A stretch of 64,000 nucleotides of DNA, taken from Bacillus fonticola (GTDB lineage: Bacteria > Bacillota > Bacilli > Bacillales > JC228). The translations under genes and the position numbers were made by a program. The notes beneath the pieces were generated by a model that had not been told where the DNA came from, ran no database searches, and saw only the letters and a program-made list of their open reading frames with translations. Within the stretch, counting starts at the first letter, position 1. Each line of letters begins with the position of its first letter. Location: contig NZ_CP052135.1 of the NCBI RefSeq assembly GCF_012955605.1, positions 2,058,711 through 2,122,710 of the forward strand. Reading direction: 5' to 3'. Below are positions 51,619 to 61,285 of this stretch, piece by piece.

Positions 51619-52803
51619 TTATGGTGAGGGGCTACCAGATACTTCTTCTGCTTGCCAGTAATACTCGCTAAACACTTCTGCGAACACTTCTGCTGTTCTA
51701 TTTAGCTCTTCAAATGTATTGTCAACGCCACCGAACTCTACGAGCAACGAATTAGATGTTAAATCCTGATTGTAAGTCCCATCCACGTTTGTCCCGCTCT
51801 TTTCCACTACTGCGCGGCTAATACCGGGATATTTTTCGTTTAATCTCGCGTGCAATTCATTCGCTAATTTCATATTTTGTTCGTAGTTTTCATTCTCTCC
51901 ACCGACAACAAAAGCTAAACGAGCGTACGGAACACCATTAAATTCTTTTGTTGTTTCTTCTCTTCTATAAGAATCTCTGTGAATGTCAATGGCATACTGT
52001 AAATCTCGATTGTTCTCGAGAGCATTCGCTACAACCGGTCTCGCTGTGTCGTAAGCTTCATAATATTCTTGTCCTTGTTGAACCCCTAAACCGACGATAT
52101 CTGTTTTATCTACGTCTGTACCGATACCTCGACGTTCTAAACTTTCCTTTAATGAGTCGCCTATTTTCGTTACGTTTAACTCAGAGTGTTGAGCCAAGTT
52201 AGGATCCGTCACGCCTTCTAAGTACGGCAGATAGGATTCTCGGGAATGTGTGAAGTACACATACACCACATCTTTCTCTCCTGTCGTTTGTTCAGGATTA
52301 ACCGGAGTGTCAGGAGTTTCGTCTAAAGACTCTTTATAATTAATTATTGTCGGCTCACGGTTTACATCTAAAGCCTCTTCACGTGGTGGATTCTCTTTAG
52401 GTAAATTTGTATAATCGACATCATCGGCGGCGGCCAAAATTCTACTGTCGTACAACGCAAACCCAGGTAGCTCTCTCCCCAGGAAGGAACGGGGATCGTC
52501 TAAAGAGATGTTGTTTGACAATTGAAAGAAAAGATCTGTTTGTTCTAGTCGCTCTGCATCCGCTGGTAGGGATGCCGCGAAGTAGCGATTTTCAGCTACA
52601 AATAACTGGTACCAGTCTGAACCATCGAATTGCCTCGTGGCATTGGATACCCAGTCACTCGTCCACTGATAGCTAGCACTTACACTTGTCAGACCGCCAG
52701 CAATGACGAATAAACCAACAAGAGCTGAGAAAAAAAGAGCAATACCTCTAGTGACAGGACGGACAGCTTCTATGAAAGTAGACGATGTTTGAGGACGCAA
52801 CAC
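51619..52803 (-). CDS. spoIIP: Stage II sporulation protein P (peptidoglycan hydrolase)
   Basis: A 394-residue membrane-anchored hydrolase, part of the SpoIID-SpoIIM-SpoIIP engulfment machine. An N-terminal transmembrane helix (~18-40) precedes the extracytoplasmic catalytic domain of amidase/endopeptidase type. Likely zinc ligands are in YVYFTHSRES, YAIDIHRDSYR and LLVEFGGVDN. It hydrolyses septal peptidoglycan so that the mother cell membrane can advance. GTG start after AAAGGGTG. Same position as in B. subtilis, after gpr. Confidence 0.93.
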   Translation of the reverse strand: MLRPQTSSTFIEAVRPVTRGIALFFSALVGLFVIAGGLTSVSASYQWTSDWVSNATRQFDGSDWYQLFVAENRYFAASLPADAERLEQTDLFFQLSNNISLDDPRSFLGRELPGFALYDSRILAAADDVDYTNLPKENPPREEALDVNREPTIINYKESLDETPDTPVNPEQTTGEKDVVYVYFTHSRESYLPYLEGVTDPNLAQHSELNVTKIGDSLKESLERRGIGTDVDKTDIVGLGVQQGQEYYEAYDTARPVVANALENNRDLQYAIDIHRDSYRREETTKEFNGVPYARLAFVVGGENENYEQNMKLANELHARLNEKYPGISRAVVEKSGTNVDGTYNQDLTSNSLLVEFGGVDNTFEELNRTAEVFAEVFSEYYWQAEEVSGSPSP

Positions 52804-52939
52804 AAACGTTCACCCTTTCTAGCAATGGAATCTAGTACAACTTATGCCTTTGCTAGACAAGATAGAACGAAAAAAGAAAGTAGACACTTGAATTGAGAAG
52901 AGGAAAGCGGTTTTTCCCGATTTCCTCTTTACCCAATTT

Positions 52940-54073
52940 TCACTTAGTATAAAATCCACTATTTTCTTGTTGAATAGCTTGGTGTAGCGTTGCATTCAAC
53001 GTATTCGCAATAATGTTTGCTGTGTCTTCCATAAAAACATCTACTTCTTTCGGTGTCACCATTAAATTATGTCCGAGCGGTGACAAAACCTCACGAATGA
53101 GTTGGCGTTTTTCCTCTTCTTCCAGAGTCCCTACCATTCCGAGAAATGACTGGCGCTGCTCTTCTTGGGGGAGATCCTCCTCTGTGAGCGTTTTCCGTTC
53201 GCCAAACGTCATGCCTGCTGGTGCAAGAGAACGAGATGGACGATCGCCTTCTTTCATTTCCCTACCAAAGTGCTTTAAGATGAAATCGATCGTATCACTC
53301 GTAATACTCACAGCGTCCACAACAGTTGGCACACCGATGGCTATAACAGGAATTCCGAGCGTCTCTTTACTTAGTTCTTTGCGTTTATTCCCGATCCCGC
53401 TCCCTGGATGAATTCCTGTATCAGACACTTGAATCGTGCTGTTCACGCGTGTAATAGAACGAGATGCCAATGAATCAATGGCAATTACAAAGTCTGGCTT
53501 CACCTTCTCAACTACTCCGAGGATGATATCACTTGTCTCGATCCCTGTTAGCCCCATCACCCCAGGAGAAACGGCACAAACGGGTCTATATCCTTCCTGC
53601 ACTGTTTCGGGTTGTAGTGCAAAGAGGTGCTTTGTAACGTACAAGTTTTCACAAACAAGTGGCCCGAGGGCATCTGGGGTCACATTCCAGTTCCCAAGAC
53701 CTACGACGAGACAAGTGTCGTTCGGTCCAACGCCAACATCTTGTAAAAAGGCCCCTAACTCTTTGGCAAACACTTTTTCTACTGTTTGCTGTACATCTAT
53801 ATTTTCTGTCCGTATTCCTTGTGCTTCTAACGTTAAGTATCGACCTCTCTTTTTTCCTACAGTTCGTTCTCCAGTTTCTGTAATTGTTAGAGAGGACACG
53901 TGAACACCATCTTCTTCACGCTCTTCTACTATAACGCCATCTAATTCAGAGGAAGACGCCTCATCTGTTTCTGTAGCCATGTCTCTCGCTTCAACAGCTA
54001 AATCAGTCCGTACTTGATATAATTTAGTATCTTCAGCGCTTTGCTCGTCCATTAAACGTTTCCCTTTTCCCAT
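52940..54073 (-). CDS. gpr: Spore (germination) protease GPR
   Basis: A 377-residue aspartic-type protease (family A25) that degrades small acid-soluble spore proteins at germination. The N-terminal propeptide is removed at a site matching [12 protein letters not shown]. Catalytic aspartates by family alignment are in [11 protein letters not shown] and IAIDSLASR. The open frame starts 43 codons further upstream, but the ATG at 54073, 8 nt from AAAGGGG, is the credible start. It is divergent from rpsT. Confidence 0.95.
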   Translation of the reverse strand: MGKGKRLMDEQSAEDTKLYQVRTDLAVEARDMATETDEASSSELDGVIVEEREEDGVHVSSLTITETGERTVGKKRGRYLTLEAQGIRTENIDVQQTVEKVFAKELGAFLQDVGVGPNDTCLVVGLGNWNVTPDALGPLVCENLYVTKHLFALQPETVQEGYRPVCAVSPGVMGLTGIETSDIILGVVEKVKPDFVIAIDSLASRSITRVNSTIQVSDTGIHPGSGIGNKRKELSKETLGIPVIAIGVPTVVDAVSITSDTIDFILKHFGREMKEGDRPSRSLAPAGMTFGERKTLTEEDLPQEEQRQSFLGMVGTLEEEEKRQLIREVLSPLGHNLMVTPKEVDVFMEDTANIIANTLNATLHQAIQQENSGFYTK

Positions 54074-54158
54074 GATATTCGCCCCTTTCCTACTATGAAA
54101 TTTAGCGTTCCCGGTTAACGGAAGTCTCATGCGAAAGTGAAATGCGATACAGAAACTA

Positions 54159-54187
54159 TTGCAAACGGTAGTTCCCTTTGATAAAAT
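54159..54187 (+). promoter_or_regulatory. SigA promoter of rpsT
   Basis: TTGCAA (54159-54164), a 17-bp spacer and TAAAAT (54182-54187). The start point is ~70 nt before the rpsT start codon. Confidence 0.75.
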
Positions 54188-54262
54188 TACATTTGTTCTC
54201 ATGACGAATAGAGAAAAATGGGTTTATGAACCTAAGATTTTGTAGGTAGGAGGTGGATGAGA

Positions 54263-54529
54263 TTGCCTAATATCAAATCTGCTATCAAACGTGTGAAAAC
54301 GAATGACACGCGCTATGCTCGCAATGCAGCTCAAAAATCTGCTATGCGCACAGCGGTTAAAAAAGTAGAAGCAGCGGTTGCGAACAGTAATGCACAGGCT
54401 GCACAGGATTCTTTAAAAGTAGCTGCGAAGCACCTTGACAAAGCTGTTAATAAAGGAATTCTTCATAAAAATGCGGCAAACCGTCATAAGTCTCGCTTGA
54501 CGAAACAAGTGAACGGACTGCAAGCATAA
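54263..54529 (+). CDS. rpsT: 30S ribosomal protein S20
   Basis: An 88-residue, very basic, helical ribosomal protein ([15 protein letters not shown] at the N-terminus). I prefer the TTG at 54263: it gives the family N-terminus [10 protein letters not shown] and is 9 nt from GGAGG, while the ATG at 54257 is only 3 nt from it. In E. coli S20 also uses a rare start tied to autoregulation; whether that applies here is unknown. Its own promoter and terminator make it monocistronic. Confidence 0.95.
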   Translation: MPNIKSAIKRVKTNDTRYARNAAQKSAMRTAVKKVEAAVANSNAQAAQDSLKVAAKHLDKAVNKGILHKNAANRHKSRLTKQVNGLQA

Positions 54530-54581
54530 ATCACCTAGCGCAAGCAGGTTGAGTTGATTAACTTGCTGTAGCTAGACAATG

Positions 54582-54615
54582 AAAAAAGGAGCCTGCCTGT
54601 GCTGGCTCCTTTTTG
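54582..54615. terminator. Bidirectional terminator between rpsT and holA
   Basis: AAAAAGGAGCC / GGCTCCTTTTT, perfect 11-bp stem, 10-nt loop. Confidence 0.92.
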
Positions 54616-54621
54616 ATGTTC

Positions 54622-55638
54622 TTATTTCACAATAGTAAACAGTAGCATTTCAAAAGCGAGTTCTTTGTCCATTGTCCCCGTTTTCATGGCTACATCTGTA
54701 TTAGCACACGTTTGCAAAATGTCCTTTAACTTCTGGTTAGGGAACGCTTTTCCTTGTGTTCGTGCCATTTTTACTCGAAACGGGTGAACACTAAGTATAC
54801 TCGCCATCTTTTTTTCAGAATATCCTTTTCCTTCCAAACCACGCACTTGTGCCATCAAGCGAAATTGGTTATGTAACAAGGCTAACATACGAATAGGCTC
54901 TTCTTTTTGTTTCAACAAATCTTCCAACAAGCGAAACGCTTCTCCAGTTCGTTGATGAACAACATGTTCCAAAAAAGTAAACACATTTGCATCCAATGTT
55001 TTACTGACAAGCTGATCGCAAATTTCTTGTGTTATTGTGCCACCAGCACCTGTATATAAAATAAGTTTTTCTGCTTCTTTCATGCTTACAGTTAATGTCC
55101 CTTGGCAAAGGGTAATAAAATAAGCCAGGGTGTTTTGGGAAATGGCTACCTGGTTCTCTTGTATGTACTCATAAACCATTTTTTGCACGTTTTCTACATT
55201 CGGAGACTGACATGAAATGACTTCCCCTGCTGACTTTAAAGTCTTCACAATTTTTTTGCGTTCATCGAGTTTTTCCGCGCGTACGGTCAACACGACCGTT
55301 GAGAACGAAGCGGGATTCGTCGCATAGGAAAGGATGGAGTCCAATACATGCTCTACTTTTTGCTTCTGTTTTGCCCCCGTGAGGAAAGTGGCTTCTCTAC
55401 CAATTAAAAGGCGATGTGCAGAGAAAAAAGGAACCGTTTCGGCATCCATTACCAACTCTTGCACAGACACTTCATTCAAATCGTATCCATCCGTTTCAAC
55501 ATCTTCTTTTTGTTGCAATGCAGCTTGAATACGTCGTATAGTCTCTTCCCTTACATAATCTTCACTTCCATAGAGCACATATAAAGGAGACACTTTCCCT
55601 TGCTGTAACGATTTCCAAATTTGTTGCACCGTGTTCAC
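54622..55638 (-). CDS. holA: DNA polymerase III delta subunit
   Basis: A 338-residue clamp-loader delta subunit (YqeN) that opens the sliding clamp. N-terminal AAA+-like domain without a functional Walker A (as expected for delta), beginning with SPLYVLYGSEDYVREE, and a C-terminal collar domain. In B. subtilis it lies between rpsT and yqzM, as here. Confidence 0.93.
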   Translation of the reverse strand: MNTVQQIWKSLQQGKVSPLYVLYGSEDYVREETIRRIQAALQQKEDVETDGYDLNEVSVQELVMDAETVPFFSAHRLLIGREATFLTGAKQKQKVEHVLDSILSYATNPASFSTVVLTVRAEKLDERKKIVKTLKSAGEVISCQSPNVENVQKMVYEYIQENQVAISQNTLAYFITLCQGTLTVSMKEAEKLILYTGAGGTITQEICDQLVSKTLDANVFTFLEHVVHQRTGEAFRLLEDLLKQKEEPIRMLALLHNQFRLMAQVRGLEGKGYSEKKMASILSVHPFRVKMARTQGKAFPNQKLKDILQTCANTDVAMKTGTMDKELAFEMLLFTIVK

Positions 55639-55679
55639 GTCCTAGAGTTTCTTTTCTACATGGTACAATAAAAGAGGAA

Positions 55680-55818
55680 GGATTGGCTACGTGAAAGCCA
55701 ATCCTCATCTATATGAACGCAGTCTCTTACGTGTACTTGTTTGGGAAGAGACTGCGGTATCGCAATCACAATAGGTTCAAAGTAGGAGAAGGAAACTTCG
55801 AACTTTTCAATCCTTCTC
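55680..55818. other. Three consecutive hairpins upstream of yqzM and holA
   Basis: Three inverted repeats lie in the 288-bp gap between divergent holA and yqzM. The first is GGATTGGCT / AGCCAATCC (55680-55704, 9 bp). The second is CGCAGTCTCTT / AAGAGACTGCG (55718-55756, 11 bp). The third is GAGAAGGA / TCCTTCTC (55786-55818, 8 bp). None has a T run on either strand. An open frame on the minus strand across them shows no ribosome site and I treat it as non-coding. Confidence 0.6.
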
Positions 55819-55926
55819 GTCATAAGTAGTGTAGCCAGTAGCTTCAAAAGTATGGATGACAACTCTTGCTAGGGTAGATTTTTCATCTTGGTTTCTTTAT
55901 AATAAAAGCGATTAGGAGGGCTAGTC

Positions 55927-56064
55927 ATGAACGATTTCGAAAAAGACGTCCAAAGTAAACGAAATGATGCGGTCGACTCCGCTGTCGGATTTGTTGTCTC
56001 TTTTGGTTTTTTCGCAACGATGTTTGTTATTGCAGTACTCATTCAATTTTTCGGCACCATGTAG
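55927..56064 (+). CDS. yqzM: Small membrane protein YqzM
   Basis: A 45-residue protein: a polar N-terminal part (MNDFEKDVQSKRNDAVDSA) and a single transmembrane helix (~20-42, FFATMFVIAVLIQFF). It matches YqzM, conserved beside comEC and holA in Bacillaceae. Function unknown. Ribosome site AGGAGGG; TATAAT at 55898-55903 may be its -10, though the -35 is unclear. Confidence 0.85.
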   Translation: MNDFEKDVQSKRNDAVDSAVGFVVSFGFFATMFVIAVLIQFFGTM

Positions 56065-56071
56065 TCGTTGC

Positions 56072-56104
56072 TAGGTGGCTCACTTACTGAGACCACCTTT
56101 TTTC
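56072..56104 (+). terminator. Terminator after yqzM
   Basis: AGGTGG..CTC / GAG..CCACCT followed by TTTTTT on the plus strand. Confidence 0.85.
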
Positions 56105-56133
56105 GTTCACAACATCAACTGTCCTTTTCTATC

Positions 56134-58386
56134 TTATGGTATGGCGGTTCGAAAGGTGCCGAACCAATTTGTAAAGAAGTAACTCACTGTGCCGTTTTCA
56201 GCCGTTGTAAATAGAGTCGTGCCTTCCAGACGCTTAATTACTTCTTCGTGTGGATGTCCATAGTTATTTTCCTTCCCGACTGAAATCCAAGATATAGACG
56301 GGCTTAATTGCGATACCCATTTTGCTGAAGTAGACGTTCTGCTTCCATGATGCCCTGCCTTCAGCACATCCGCTTTTATTTGTGGGTAGGCAGCAAGTAT
56401 GTCCTGCTCTCCTTCTATTCCTAAATCTCCTGTTAATAAGAATGTTAAAGAACCAGCTCGCAAAAATAGAACAAGCGAACGATCGTTTGGATCTTCTGAC
56501 AACAAATCCTGTTCACCTGGTGACAACACATCGAGTTTCGTTCCTCTAAGAAAAATACGATCCCCTCGCATTACTTCACGAACACTACCTTTCACCCTAT
56601 ACTTAGCAGCCTCCCCCTCTGCGACAATGAGTTCCTTTACATACATATTTTGTAAAAGTGTTTCAATCCCACCCGAATGATCAATATCCTCGTGCGTAAC
56701 GATAAGTGCATCTAATTCTCGTACCCCTCTTTGTTTCAAAAAAGGAAGAATCCTGTCTTCTACATAGCGATCTTCTTCTAAAAAATACCCACCTGTATCT
56801 ACAATAAATGTACCTCCGTCATAAGGCATTCGCACGAATAGACTGTCTCCTTGCTCCACATCTATCATGGTCACTTCGCCCATTGGTGCTGAAAAAAAAC
56901 CCATTATCTGTACAAACAAGGCAAAGAGAACGATCTCCACACCTTTTGCATATTGATCCCATTCAAACCTTTGGATAGCCAGTACCACGGCCACAACTAG
57001 TAAGAACAGTTCGACAAATGATGGTGCTCCGAAAGTAACAGAGGAGAAGGGCAGCCCTTTAATAGCTTGAACAGCCCATTGTAGCCCTCCATTTAGGAAT
57101 TGAATCCCTGTAGACAGTACACTACCAAGAGAAGGTAAAACAAAGGCTGCTATCGTCAACAGAAAACTAACGGGTATAAGAAAGAGTGTGTACACCGGAA
57201 CAAAAATGAAATTTGCGATGAGACTGTAAGGAGAGTACGTGTAGAAGTTGAGAAGTAACAGAGGCAAAGAACCTACTTGTGCTAATAGAGAAACACGGAT
57301 AAACACCCATATCGCGTGTGAAGTCGAAGCGAGCAAAGACTGACTAGAAAGAACGAGAATGAGTGATACAGCAAAAGAAAGCTGAAAACCAACTGCTAAT
57401 AATAAAAATGGATCAAGCCATAGTAATAGCAGTAAACAAATACTCCAAATACTTACAGGATGCACCTTATGGCGGATAGGCCAAGCAAGAAAGGCCAATA
57501 CGGTCATCCCAACTGCCCGCTGTACGGAAGGGGCTCCACCCGCAATGATCGTATAACTGAGTAAGATCCCCCCTAAACCGATCATGGCAACAACTCGTGG
57601 CAATCCTAATCGAAGTAACAATTGCAAACATCCTAAGGAAAAAATCCCAACGTGCAATCCTGAAATCGCTAGTATATGTGACAAACCGAGCGTTTGAAAT
57701 GCTGCTACTTGTTCCTCGTCCAGCGAACTACGATCTCCAAATACTAACGCTTTGACCGTAGCTGCTACGTCTTCCTGATAAGTATTATCAATCTTTTGAA
57801 GAAAAGCATAGCGAATCGTCTCTAAGGTAGGCAAGCGTTGTGTTTGTTGGCACACGGGGACTTCGTTTGCCACTACAGTTCCTACAACACCAATAGATTT
57901 CATGTAGGCTTCTTCAGGGAATGTACCTGGTACTGTAGTGCGGGATGGAGATTCAAACTGGAAGGATGCTGAACAGATCGTTGCAGTGGGTGTCCATTTA
58001 GGGAGAGGGTCGTCTGTAAAAACGACAAGTTGGAACTCATCATCCCCCACTTCGGACAAGGAGGGGCTACTGACAAGCTCAACCGTGGCTCGAAACCCGC
58101 CCTCAAAAGCAATAGGCATTGATTTGACCTGCCAGTCTCCTCTAATAGTTTCCAACTGTTCATACAGAGAGACACGTTCCATCATGAATTGAGCCGTGTA
58201 AGCAGTGTGAAGATAGAAGGGGAGAGCAAGGAGAGCAGACCAAAGTACCACCTTCCACCTAAAAAGAAATAATTGCAGTAACAAAATCACAATACTGAAC
58301 AAAAAACTATACACAGATGGTACAAGAACCGTCCACACTACCCCAACGGTGAAAAGGGACAAGCACAATAATCGGGACCATATCAT
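56134..58386 (-). CDS. comEC: DNA uptake channel ComEC
   Basis: A 750-residue competence protein that moves single-stranded DNA across the membrane. N-terminal helices, a DUF4131 soluble part (~60-170), the competence domain with LSHILAISGLHVG (~235) and about ten transmembrane helices, then a C-terminal beta-lactamase-like domain (~500-750) with THEDIDHSGG, LLTGDLG and GHHGSRTS. All metal-binding motifs are intact, so it may also act as the strand-degrading nuclease. It overlaps comEB by 4 bp. Confidence 0.95.
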   Translation of the reverse strand: MIWSRLLCLSLFTVGVVWTVLVPSVYSFLFSIVILLLQLFLFRWKVVLWSALLALPFYLHTAYTAQFMMERVSLYEQLETIRGDWQVKSMPIAFEGGFRATVELVSSPSLSEVGDDEFQLVVFTDDPLPKWTPTATICSASFQFESPSRTTVPGTFPEEAYMKSIGVVGTVVANEVPVCQQTQRLPTLETIRYAFLQKIDNTYQEDVAATVKALVFGDRSSLDEEQVAAFQTLGLSHILAISGLHVGIFSLGCLQLLLRLGLPRVVAMIGLGGILLSYTIIAGGAPSVQRAVGMTVLAFLAWPIRHKVHPVSIWSICLLLLLWLDPFLLLAVGFQLSFAVSLILVLSSQSLLASTSHAIWVFIRVSLLAQVGSLPLLLLNFYTYSPYSLIANFIFVPVYTLFLIPVSFLLTIAAFVLPSLGSVLSTGIQFLNGGLQWAVQAIKGLPFSSVTFGAPSFVELFLLVVAVVLAIQRFEWDQYAKGVEIVLFALFVQIMGFFSAPMGEVTMIDVEQGDSLFVRMPYDGGTFIVDTGGYFLEEDRYVEDRILPFLKQRGVRELDALIVTHEDIDHSGGIETLLQNMYVKELIVAEGEAAKYRVKGSVREVMRGDRIFLRGTKLDVLSPGEQDLLSEDPNDRSLVLFLRAGSLTFLLTGDLGIEGEQDILAAYPQIKADVLKAGHHGSRTSTSAKWVSQLSPSISWISVGKENNYGHPHEEVIKRLEGTTLFTTAENGTVSYFFTNWFGTFRTAIP

Positions 58387-58850
58387 CCTTTAGTAATTAG
58401 ATCCGTAAGAGCGCTGTGTTCAAATGGAATGTGCATCACAGTAATTCCTGCTTCTGCTAACAACTCTACCGCGTACGGGTGATTATGATAAACATTTGCA
58501 TAATATACGTGTGAAATACCTGCTTGAATAATCGCTTTTGCACAGTTAGGACAAGGAAAGTGGGTTACATATATGGAGGCACTGTTCGTTCCCACACCAA
58601 GCTTAGCACACTGAAGCAAAGCGTTCATTTCCGCATGAACCGTACGTACACAGTGACCCTCTACTACATAACAACCTACATCAATACAGTGCGTGCTCCC
58701 CGCTACGGAGCCGTTGTAGCCATTGGCAATCACACGATGATCTCGAACAATCGTGGCGCCCACAGCTAACCTTGTACACGTGCTTCGCTCCTTAACAAGG
58801 TGGCACTGCGCCATAAAAAATTGGTCCCAACTAATACGCTCATTCATCAT
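58383..58850 (-). CDS. comEB: dCMP deaminase-like protein ComEB
   Basis: A 155-residue zinc deaminase. Catalytic HAEMNALLQC and zinc ligands in FPCPNCAKAI are present. ComEB is part of the comE operon but is not needed for DNA uptake in B. subtilis; dCMP deamination to dUMP is its likely reaction. Tandem ATGs at 58850 and 58847 both follow GGGAG; the longer frame is not supported. Confidence 0.93.
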   Translation of the reverse strand: MMNERISWDQFFMAQCHLVKERSTCTRLAVGATIVRDHRVIANGYNGSVAGSTHCIDVGCYVVEGHCVRTVHAEMNALLQCAKLGVGTNSASIYVTHFPCPNCAKAIIQAGISHVYYANVYHNHPYAVELLAEAGITVMHIPFEHSALTDLITKG

Positions 58851-58922
58851 AATGGTCTCCCTTTTATTCATCTTGTCTTTTATTGTAATACCCGTTCTCC
58901 ATTCTGCTCAAGAGGTATTTTC

Positions 58923-59555
58923 TTACGGAACGAGAACATCATTTTGAATTTGCTCAATTGTTTTCTCCCCGATCCCATTTACTTGCAACAAGTCTTCTAA
59001 ACTTCGAAAAAGTCCGTTCGTTTCTCGGTACTCTACGATTGCCTCCGCTTTTACTGGACCTATTCCTTGCAAAGTATCAAGTTCTTCCACCGTTGCGGTG
59101 TTGAGTGATATCCTTCCTGATCCTATAGGTGATTCACCTTCCCTTTCTTCCACGATTTCGCCTATTTTCGGGACGTATACACTCATTTCATCTGTAACGT
59201 ATTGTGCCAGTGATAGACTTTTTTGATTAGCCTCTACAGTTAATCCGCCTGCCTTTTCAATTACGTCAATGACTCGTTCTCCTTGTGTGACTGTGTACAC
59301 TCCTGGCTTTTTCACTGCACCCTTCACATCCACCATCCATTCAGTTGCCGATAGTTTATCCTGTTGTTTTATTTGAGTATTATTCATCTCTTCTGTTTCT
59401 GACAAAGGGGGTTCCACAGTAGATATGGGTTCTTTTTGCGTCATAACACCCCAAATAATAATGGTCGTGGTCATAGCAATGCCCGCTAAAATCCATGGAA
59501 CTTTACTCTTCCTAATTCCTCCCCTTTCTGTGGTCGTCCACAATGAGTTTGACAT
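58923..59555 (-). CDS. comEA: DNA receptor ComEA
   Basis: A 210-residue membrane-anchored DNA-binding protein for transformation. N-terminal transmembrane helix (~17-37), an acidic/Glu-rich linker, an SLBB domain (~75-135, VDVKGAVKKPGVYTV) and a C-terminal helix-hairpin-helix pair (LDTLQGIGPVKAEAIVEYR, LLQVNGIGEKTIEQI). The open frame is much longer, but the ATG at 59555 has GAGGTGG 6 nt before it; the rest reads antisense to comER. It is 85 bp from the divergent comER. Confidence 0.95.
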   Translation of the reverse strand: MSNSLWTTTERGGIRKSKVPWILAGIAMTTTIIIWGVMTQKEPISTVEPPLSETEEMNNTQIKQQDKLSATEWMVDVKGAVKKPGVYTVTQGERVIDVIEKAGGLTVEANQKSLSLAQYVTDEMSVYVPKIGEIVEEREGESPIGSGRISLNTATVEELDTLQGIGPVKAEAIVEYRETNGLFRSLEDLLQVNGIGEKTIEQIQNDVLVP

Positions 59556-59640
59556 CGTTTCCACCTCGTCTTTCATATTTGCACTTGTTGATTCATACAT
59601 TGAAAGGAGACTGTTTTTGTAAAGAAGGAGGGATATCGAA

Positions 59641-60471
59641 ATGCACGTAGGAGTCATTGGAACTGGGAACATGGGCAGGATTCTAATTGAAGCGATGGTG
59701 GAATCGGAAGCCGTTTCACAAGCCTCGGTTTCCATTCATAACCGGACGCGTTCAAAAGCTGAAAATCTCCAGCAACAATACCCTTCTTTAACTGTCGTCG
59801 ACTCTCCAGAAGCGTTGGCCGAACGGTGCAACCTTCTCTTTCTTTGTGTGAAGCCGAAGGATATGCATGCACTCTTAGAAAAAATTCGTCCTGTTTTGAC
59901 GAAGGAACAATGTATTGTTTCCATTACGAGCCCGATATCGGTAGAACAGCTATCACAAATGTCCCCTTGCTCGACAGCAAGAATGATTCCAAGCATCACA
60001 AACCGAGCTTTAGCAGGGGTATCGTTGTTCACCTTTTCTAAAACGTGTACAAAAGAATGGAGACAAATGTTGTGGACATTCGCTGAGCAGTTCTCTACAC
60101 CTCTCGAGATCGATCAGTCGATAACCAGAGTGGCATCAGACATTATTAGTTGCGGACCAGCCTTCTATGCCTACATGACAAGGCGATTCGTTCAAGGAGC
60201 AACTAAGGAGACGATGATACAAGAAGAGACTGCTACTAAGCTGGCGGGAGAAATGTTAATAGGACTTGGTGAGTTGTTAAAGCAAGGGCATTATACACTT
60301 CCCACACTACAGGAAAAAGTATGTGTTAAAGGCGGTGTCACTGGAGAAGGAATTCGCGTTCTTGAGGAAGAGCTAGGAGATGTGTTCCGGCACCTTTTCC
60401 TCGCAACCCATGAGAAGTTTGACGAAGATGTAGAGCTAGTAAACAGACAGTTTCAGCAATCTACTACTTAA
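59641..60471 (+). CDS. comER: ComER, pyrroline-5-carboxylate reductase-like
   Basis: A 276-residue NADP-binding protein related to ProC. Dinucleotide motif GVIGTGNMGRILIEAM (~4-19), and the C-terminal dimerisation part with GGVTGEGIRVLEEE. It lies divergent from comE, as in B. subtilis; there it is dispensable for competence, and in B. cereus-group species it has been linked to sporulation and biofilm control. Catalytic activity is not assured. Ribosome site GGAGGG. Confidence 0.92.
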   Translation: MHVGVIGTGNMGRILIEAMVESEAVSQASVSIHNRTRSKAENLQQQYPSLTVVDSPEALAERCNLLFLCVKPKDMHALLEKIRPVLTKEQCIVSITSPISVEQLSQMSPCSTARMIPSITNRALAGVSLFTFSKTCTKEWRQMLWTFAEQFSTPLEIDQSITRVASDIISCGPAFYAYMTRRFVQGATKETMIQEETATKLAGEMLIGLGELLKQGHYTLPTLQEKVCVKGGVTGEGIRVLEEELGDVFRHLFLATHEKFDEDVELVNRQFQQSTT

Positions 60472-60510
60472 ATCGATTCGACATTTATAAACAAATTCCT
60501 GCAAGAATTT

Positions 60511-60555
60511 CGAAAAAAGTGGCGAAGACTTATTTGTCATCGCCACTCTTTTTTC
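60511..60555. terminator. Bidirectional terminator between comER and yqeM
   Basis: AAAAGTGGCGA / TCGCCACTCTTTTTT with a 14-nt loop; it overlaps the yqeM stop codon. Confidence 0.85.
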
Positions 60556-61285
60556 GTGCAACAAAGAAAGCCCGCTCACTGTCTTCAGAAAGGTTTCCCC
60601 TAGGTCCACTGCTCACGCTCACCACTACAAAACCGGCCTCTTCCAGCCAATTTCGTAATGAAGTAAGCTCATATGCTCTCTGTACATGCGTTTCCTCCCA
60701 GCGTTCATACATGCCATTTTCTTGCTGAACAAAAAAGGTTACATCATGTGTGACTGTATCGGGCTCTTCATAAGTACATTCCCAAATGTAACTTGCCTCG
60801 TCACCTGCAAAAGCGAACGTTTCATCCGCAAAAATGTTTCTGATCTTGTATGGTGTGTGCACATCAAATAAAAGTAATCCTCCCGGTGCTAACGTCTCTG
60901 CCACTCGTTTGAACAATTGCTGTATTTCGGAGCTATCTGTAACGTAGTTCAACACATCACACATCATCACAGCGCCATCCATGTTAGAAAACCCTTCTAA
61001 ATTCACGATGTTTTGCTGCAAAAATAACGGTGAAAGCGAGAGCATATCTGCTTTCTCCTGTGCAACCGTGAGCATTTCTGCTGAGAGGTCAACCCCAACA
61101 AGCTGATGACCAGCCTGTTGAAGACGCAGAGTCATTTCACCTGTTCCACACCCTAGATCTAACAAGTGTAAGGACGGACGCGAAGACGACGCGAGCAGTT
61201 CTTTCTCTGCCCATTTTGCCCATTCGTCATATGGTACTTCTTCCATTAGCCTATCGTACACTTTGGAAAACCATTCATAACTCAC
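60530..61285 (-). CDS. yqeM: SAM-dependent methyltransferase YqeM
   Basis: A 251-residue class I methyltransferase with LLDLGCGTGEMTL (motif I, ~41-53) and a Rossmann fold; substrate unknown. Its N-terminus (YEWFSKVYDRLMEEVPYDEW) is typical of YqeM. It overlaps rsfS by 4 bp and is the last gene of the yqeH-aroE-...-yqeM unit. Confidence 0.9.
   Translation of the reverse strand: MSYEWFSKVYDRLMEEVPYDEWAKWAEKELLASSSRPSLHLLDLGCGTGEMTLRLQQAGHQLVGVDLSAEMLTVAQEKADMLSLSPLFLQQNIVNLEGFSNMDGAVMMCDVLNYVTDSSEIQQLFKRVAETLAPGGLLLFDVHTPYKIRNIFADETFAFAGDEASYIWECTYEEPDTVTHDVTFFVQQENGMYERWEETHVQRAYELTSLRNWLEEAGFVVVSVSSGPRGNLSEDSERAFFVARKKSGDDK

Noticed and set aside
54073-54150. SigG promoter for gpr
   Set aside because: Expected from biology, but no pair of -35 and -10 with correct spacing could be found by eye.
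55656-55862. 68-codon minus-strand ORF between holA and yqzM
   Set aside because: No ribosome site, composition unlike protein, and it runs through three hairpins.
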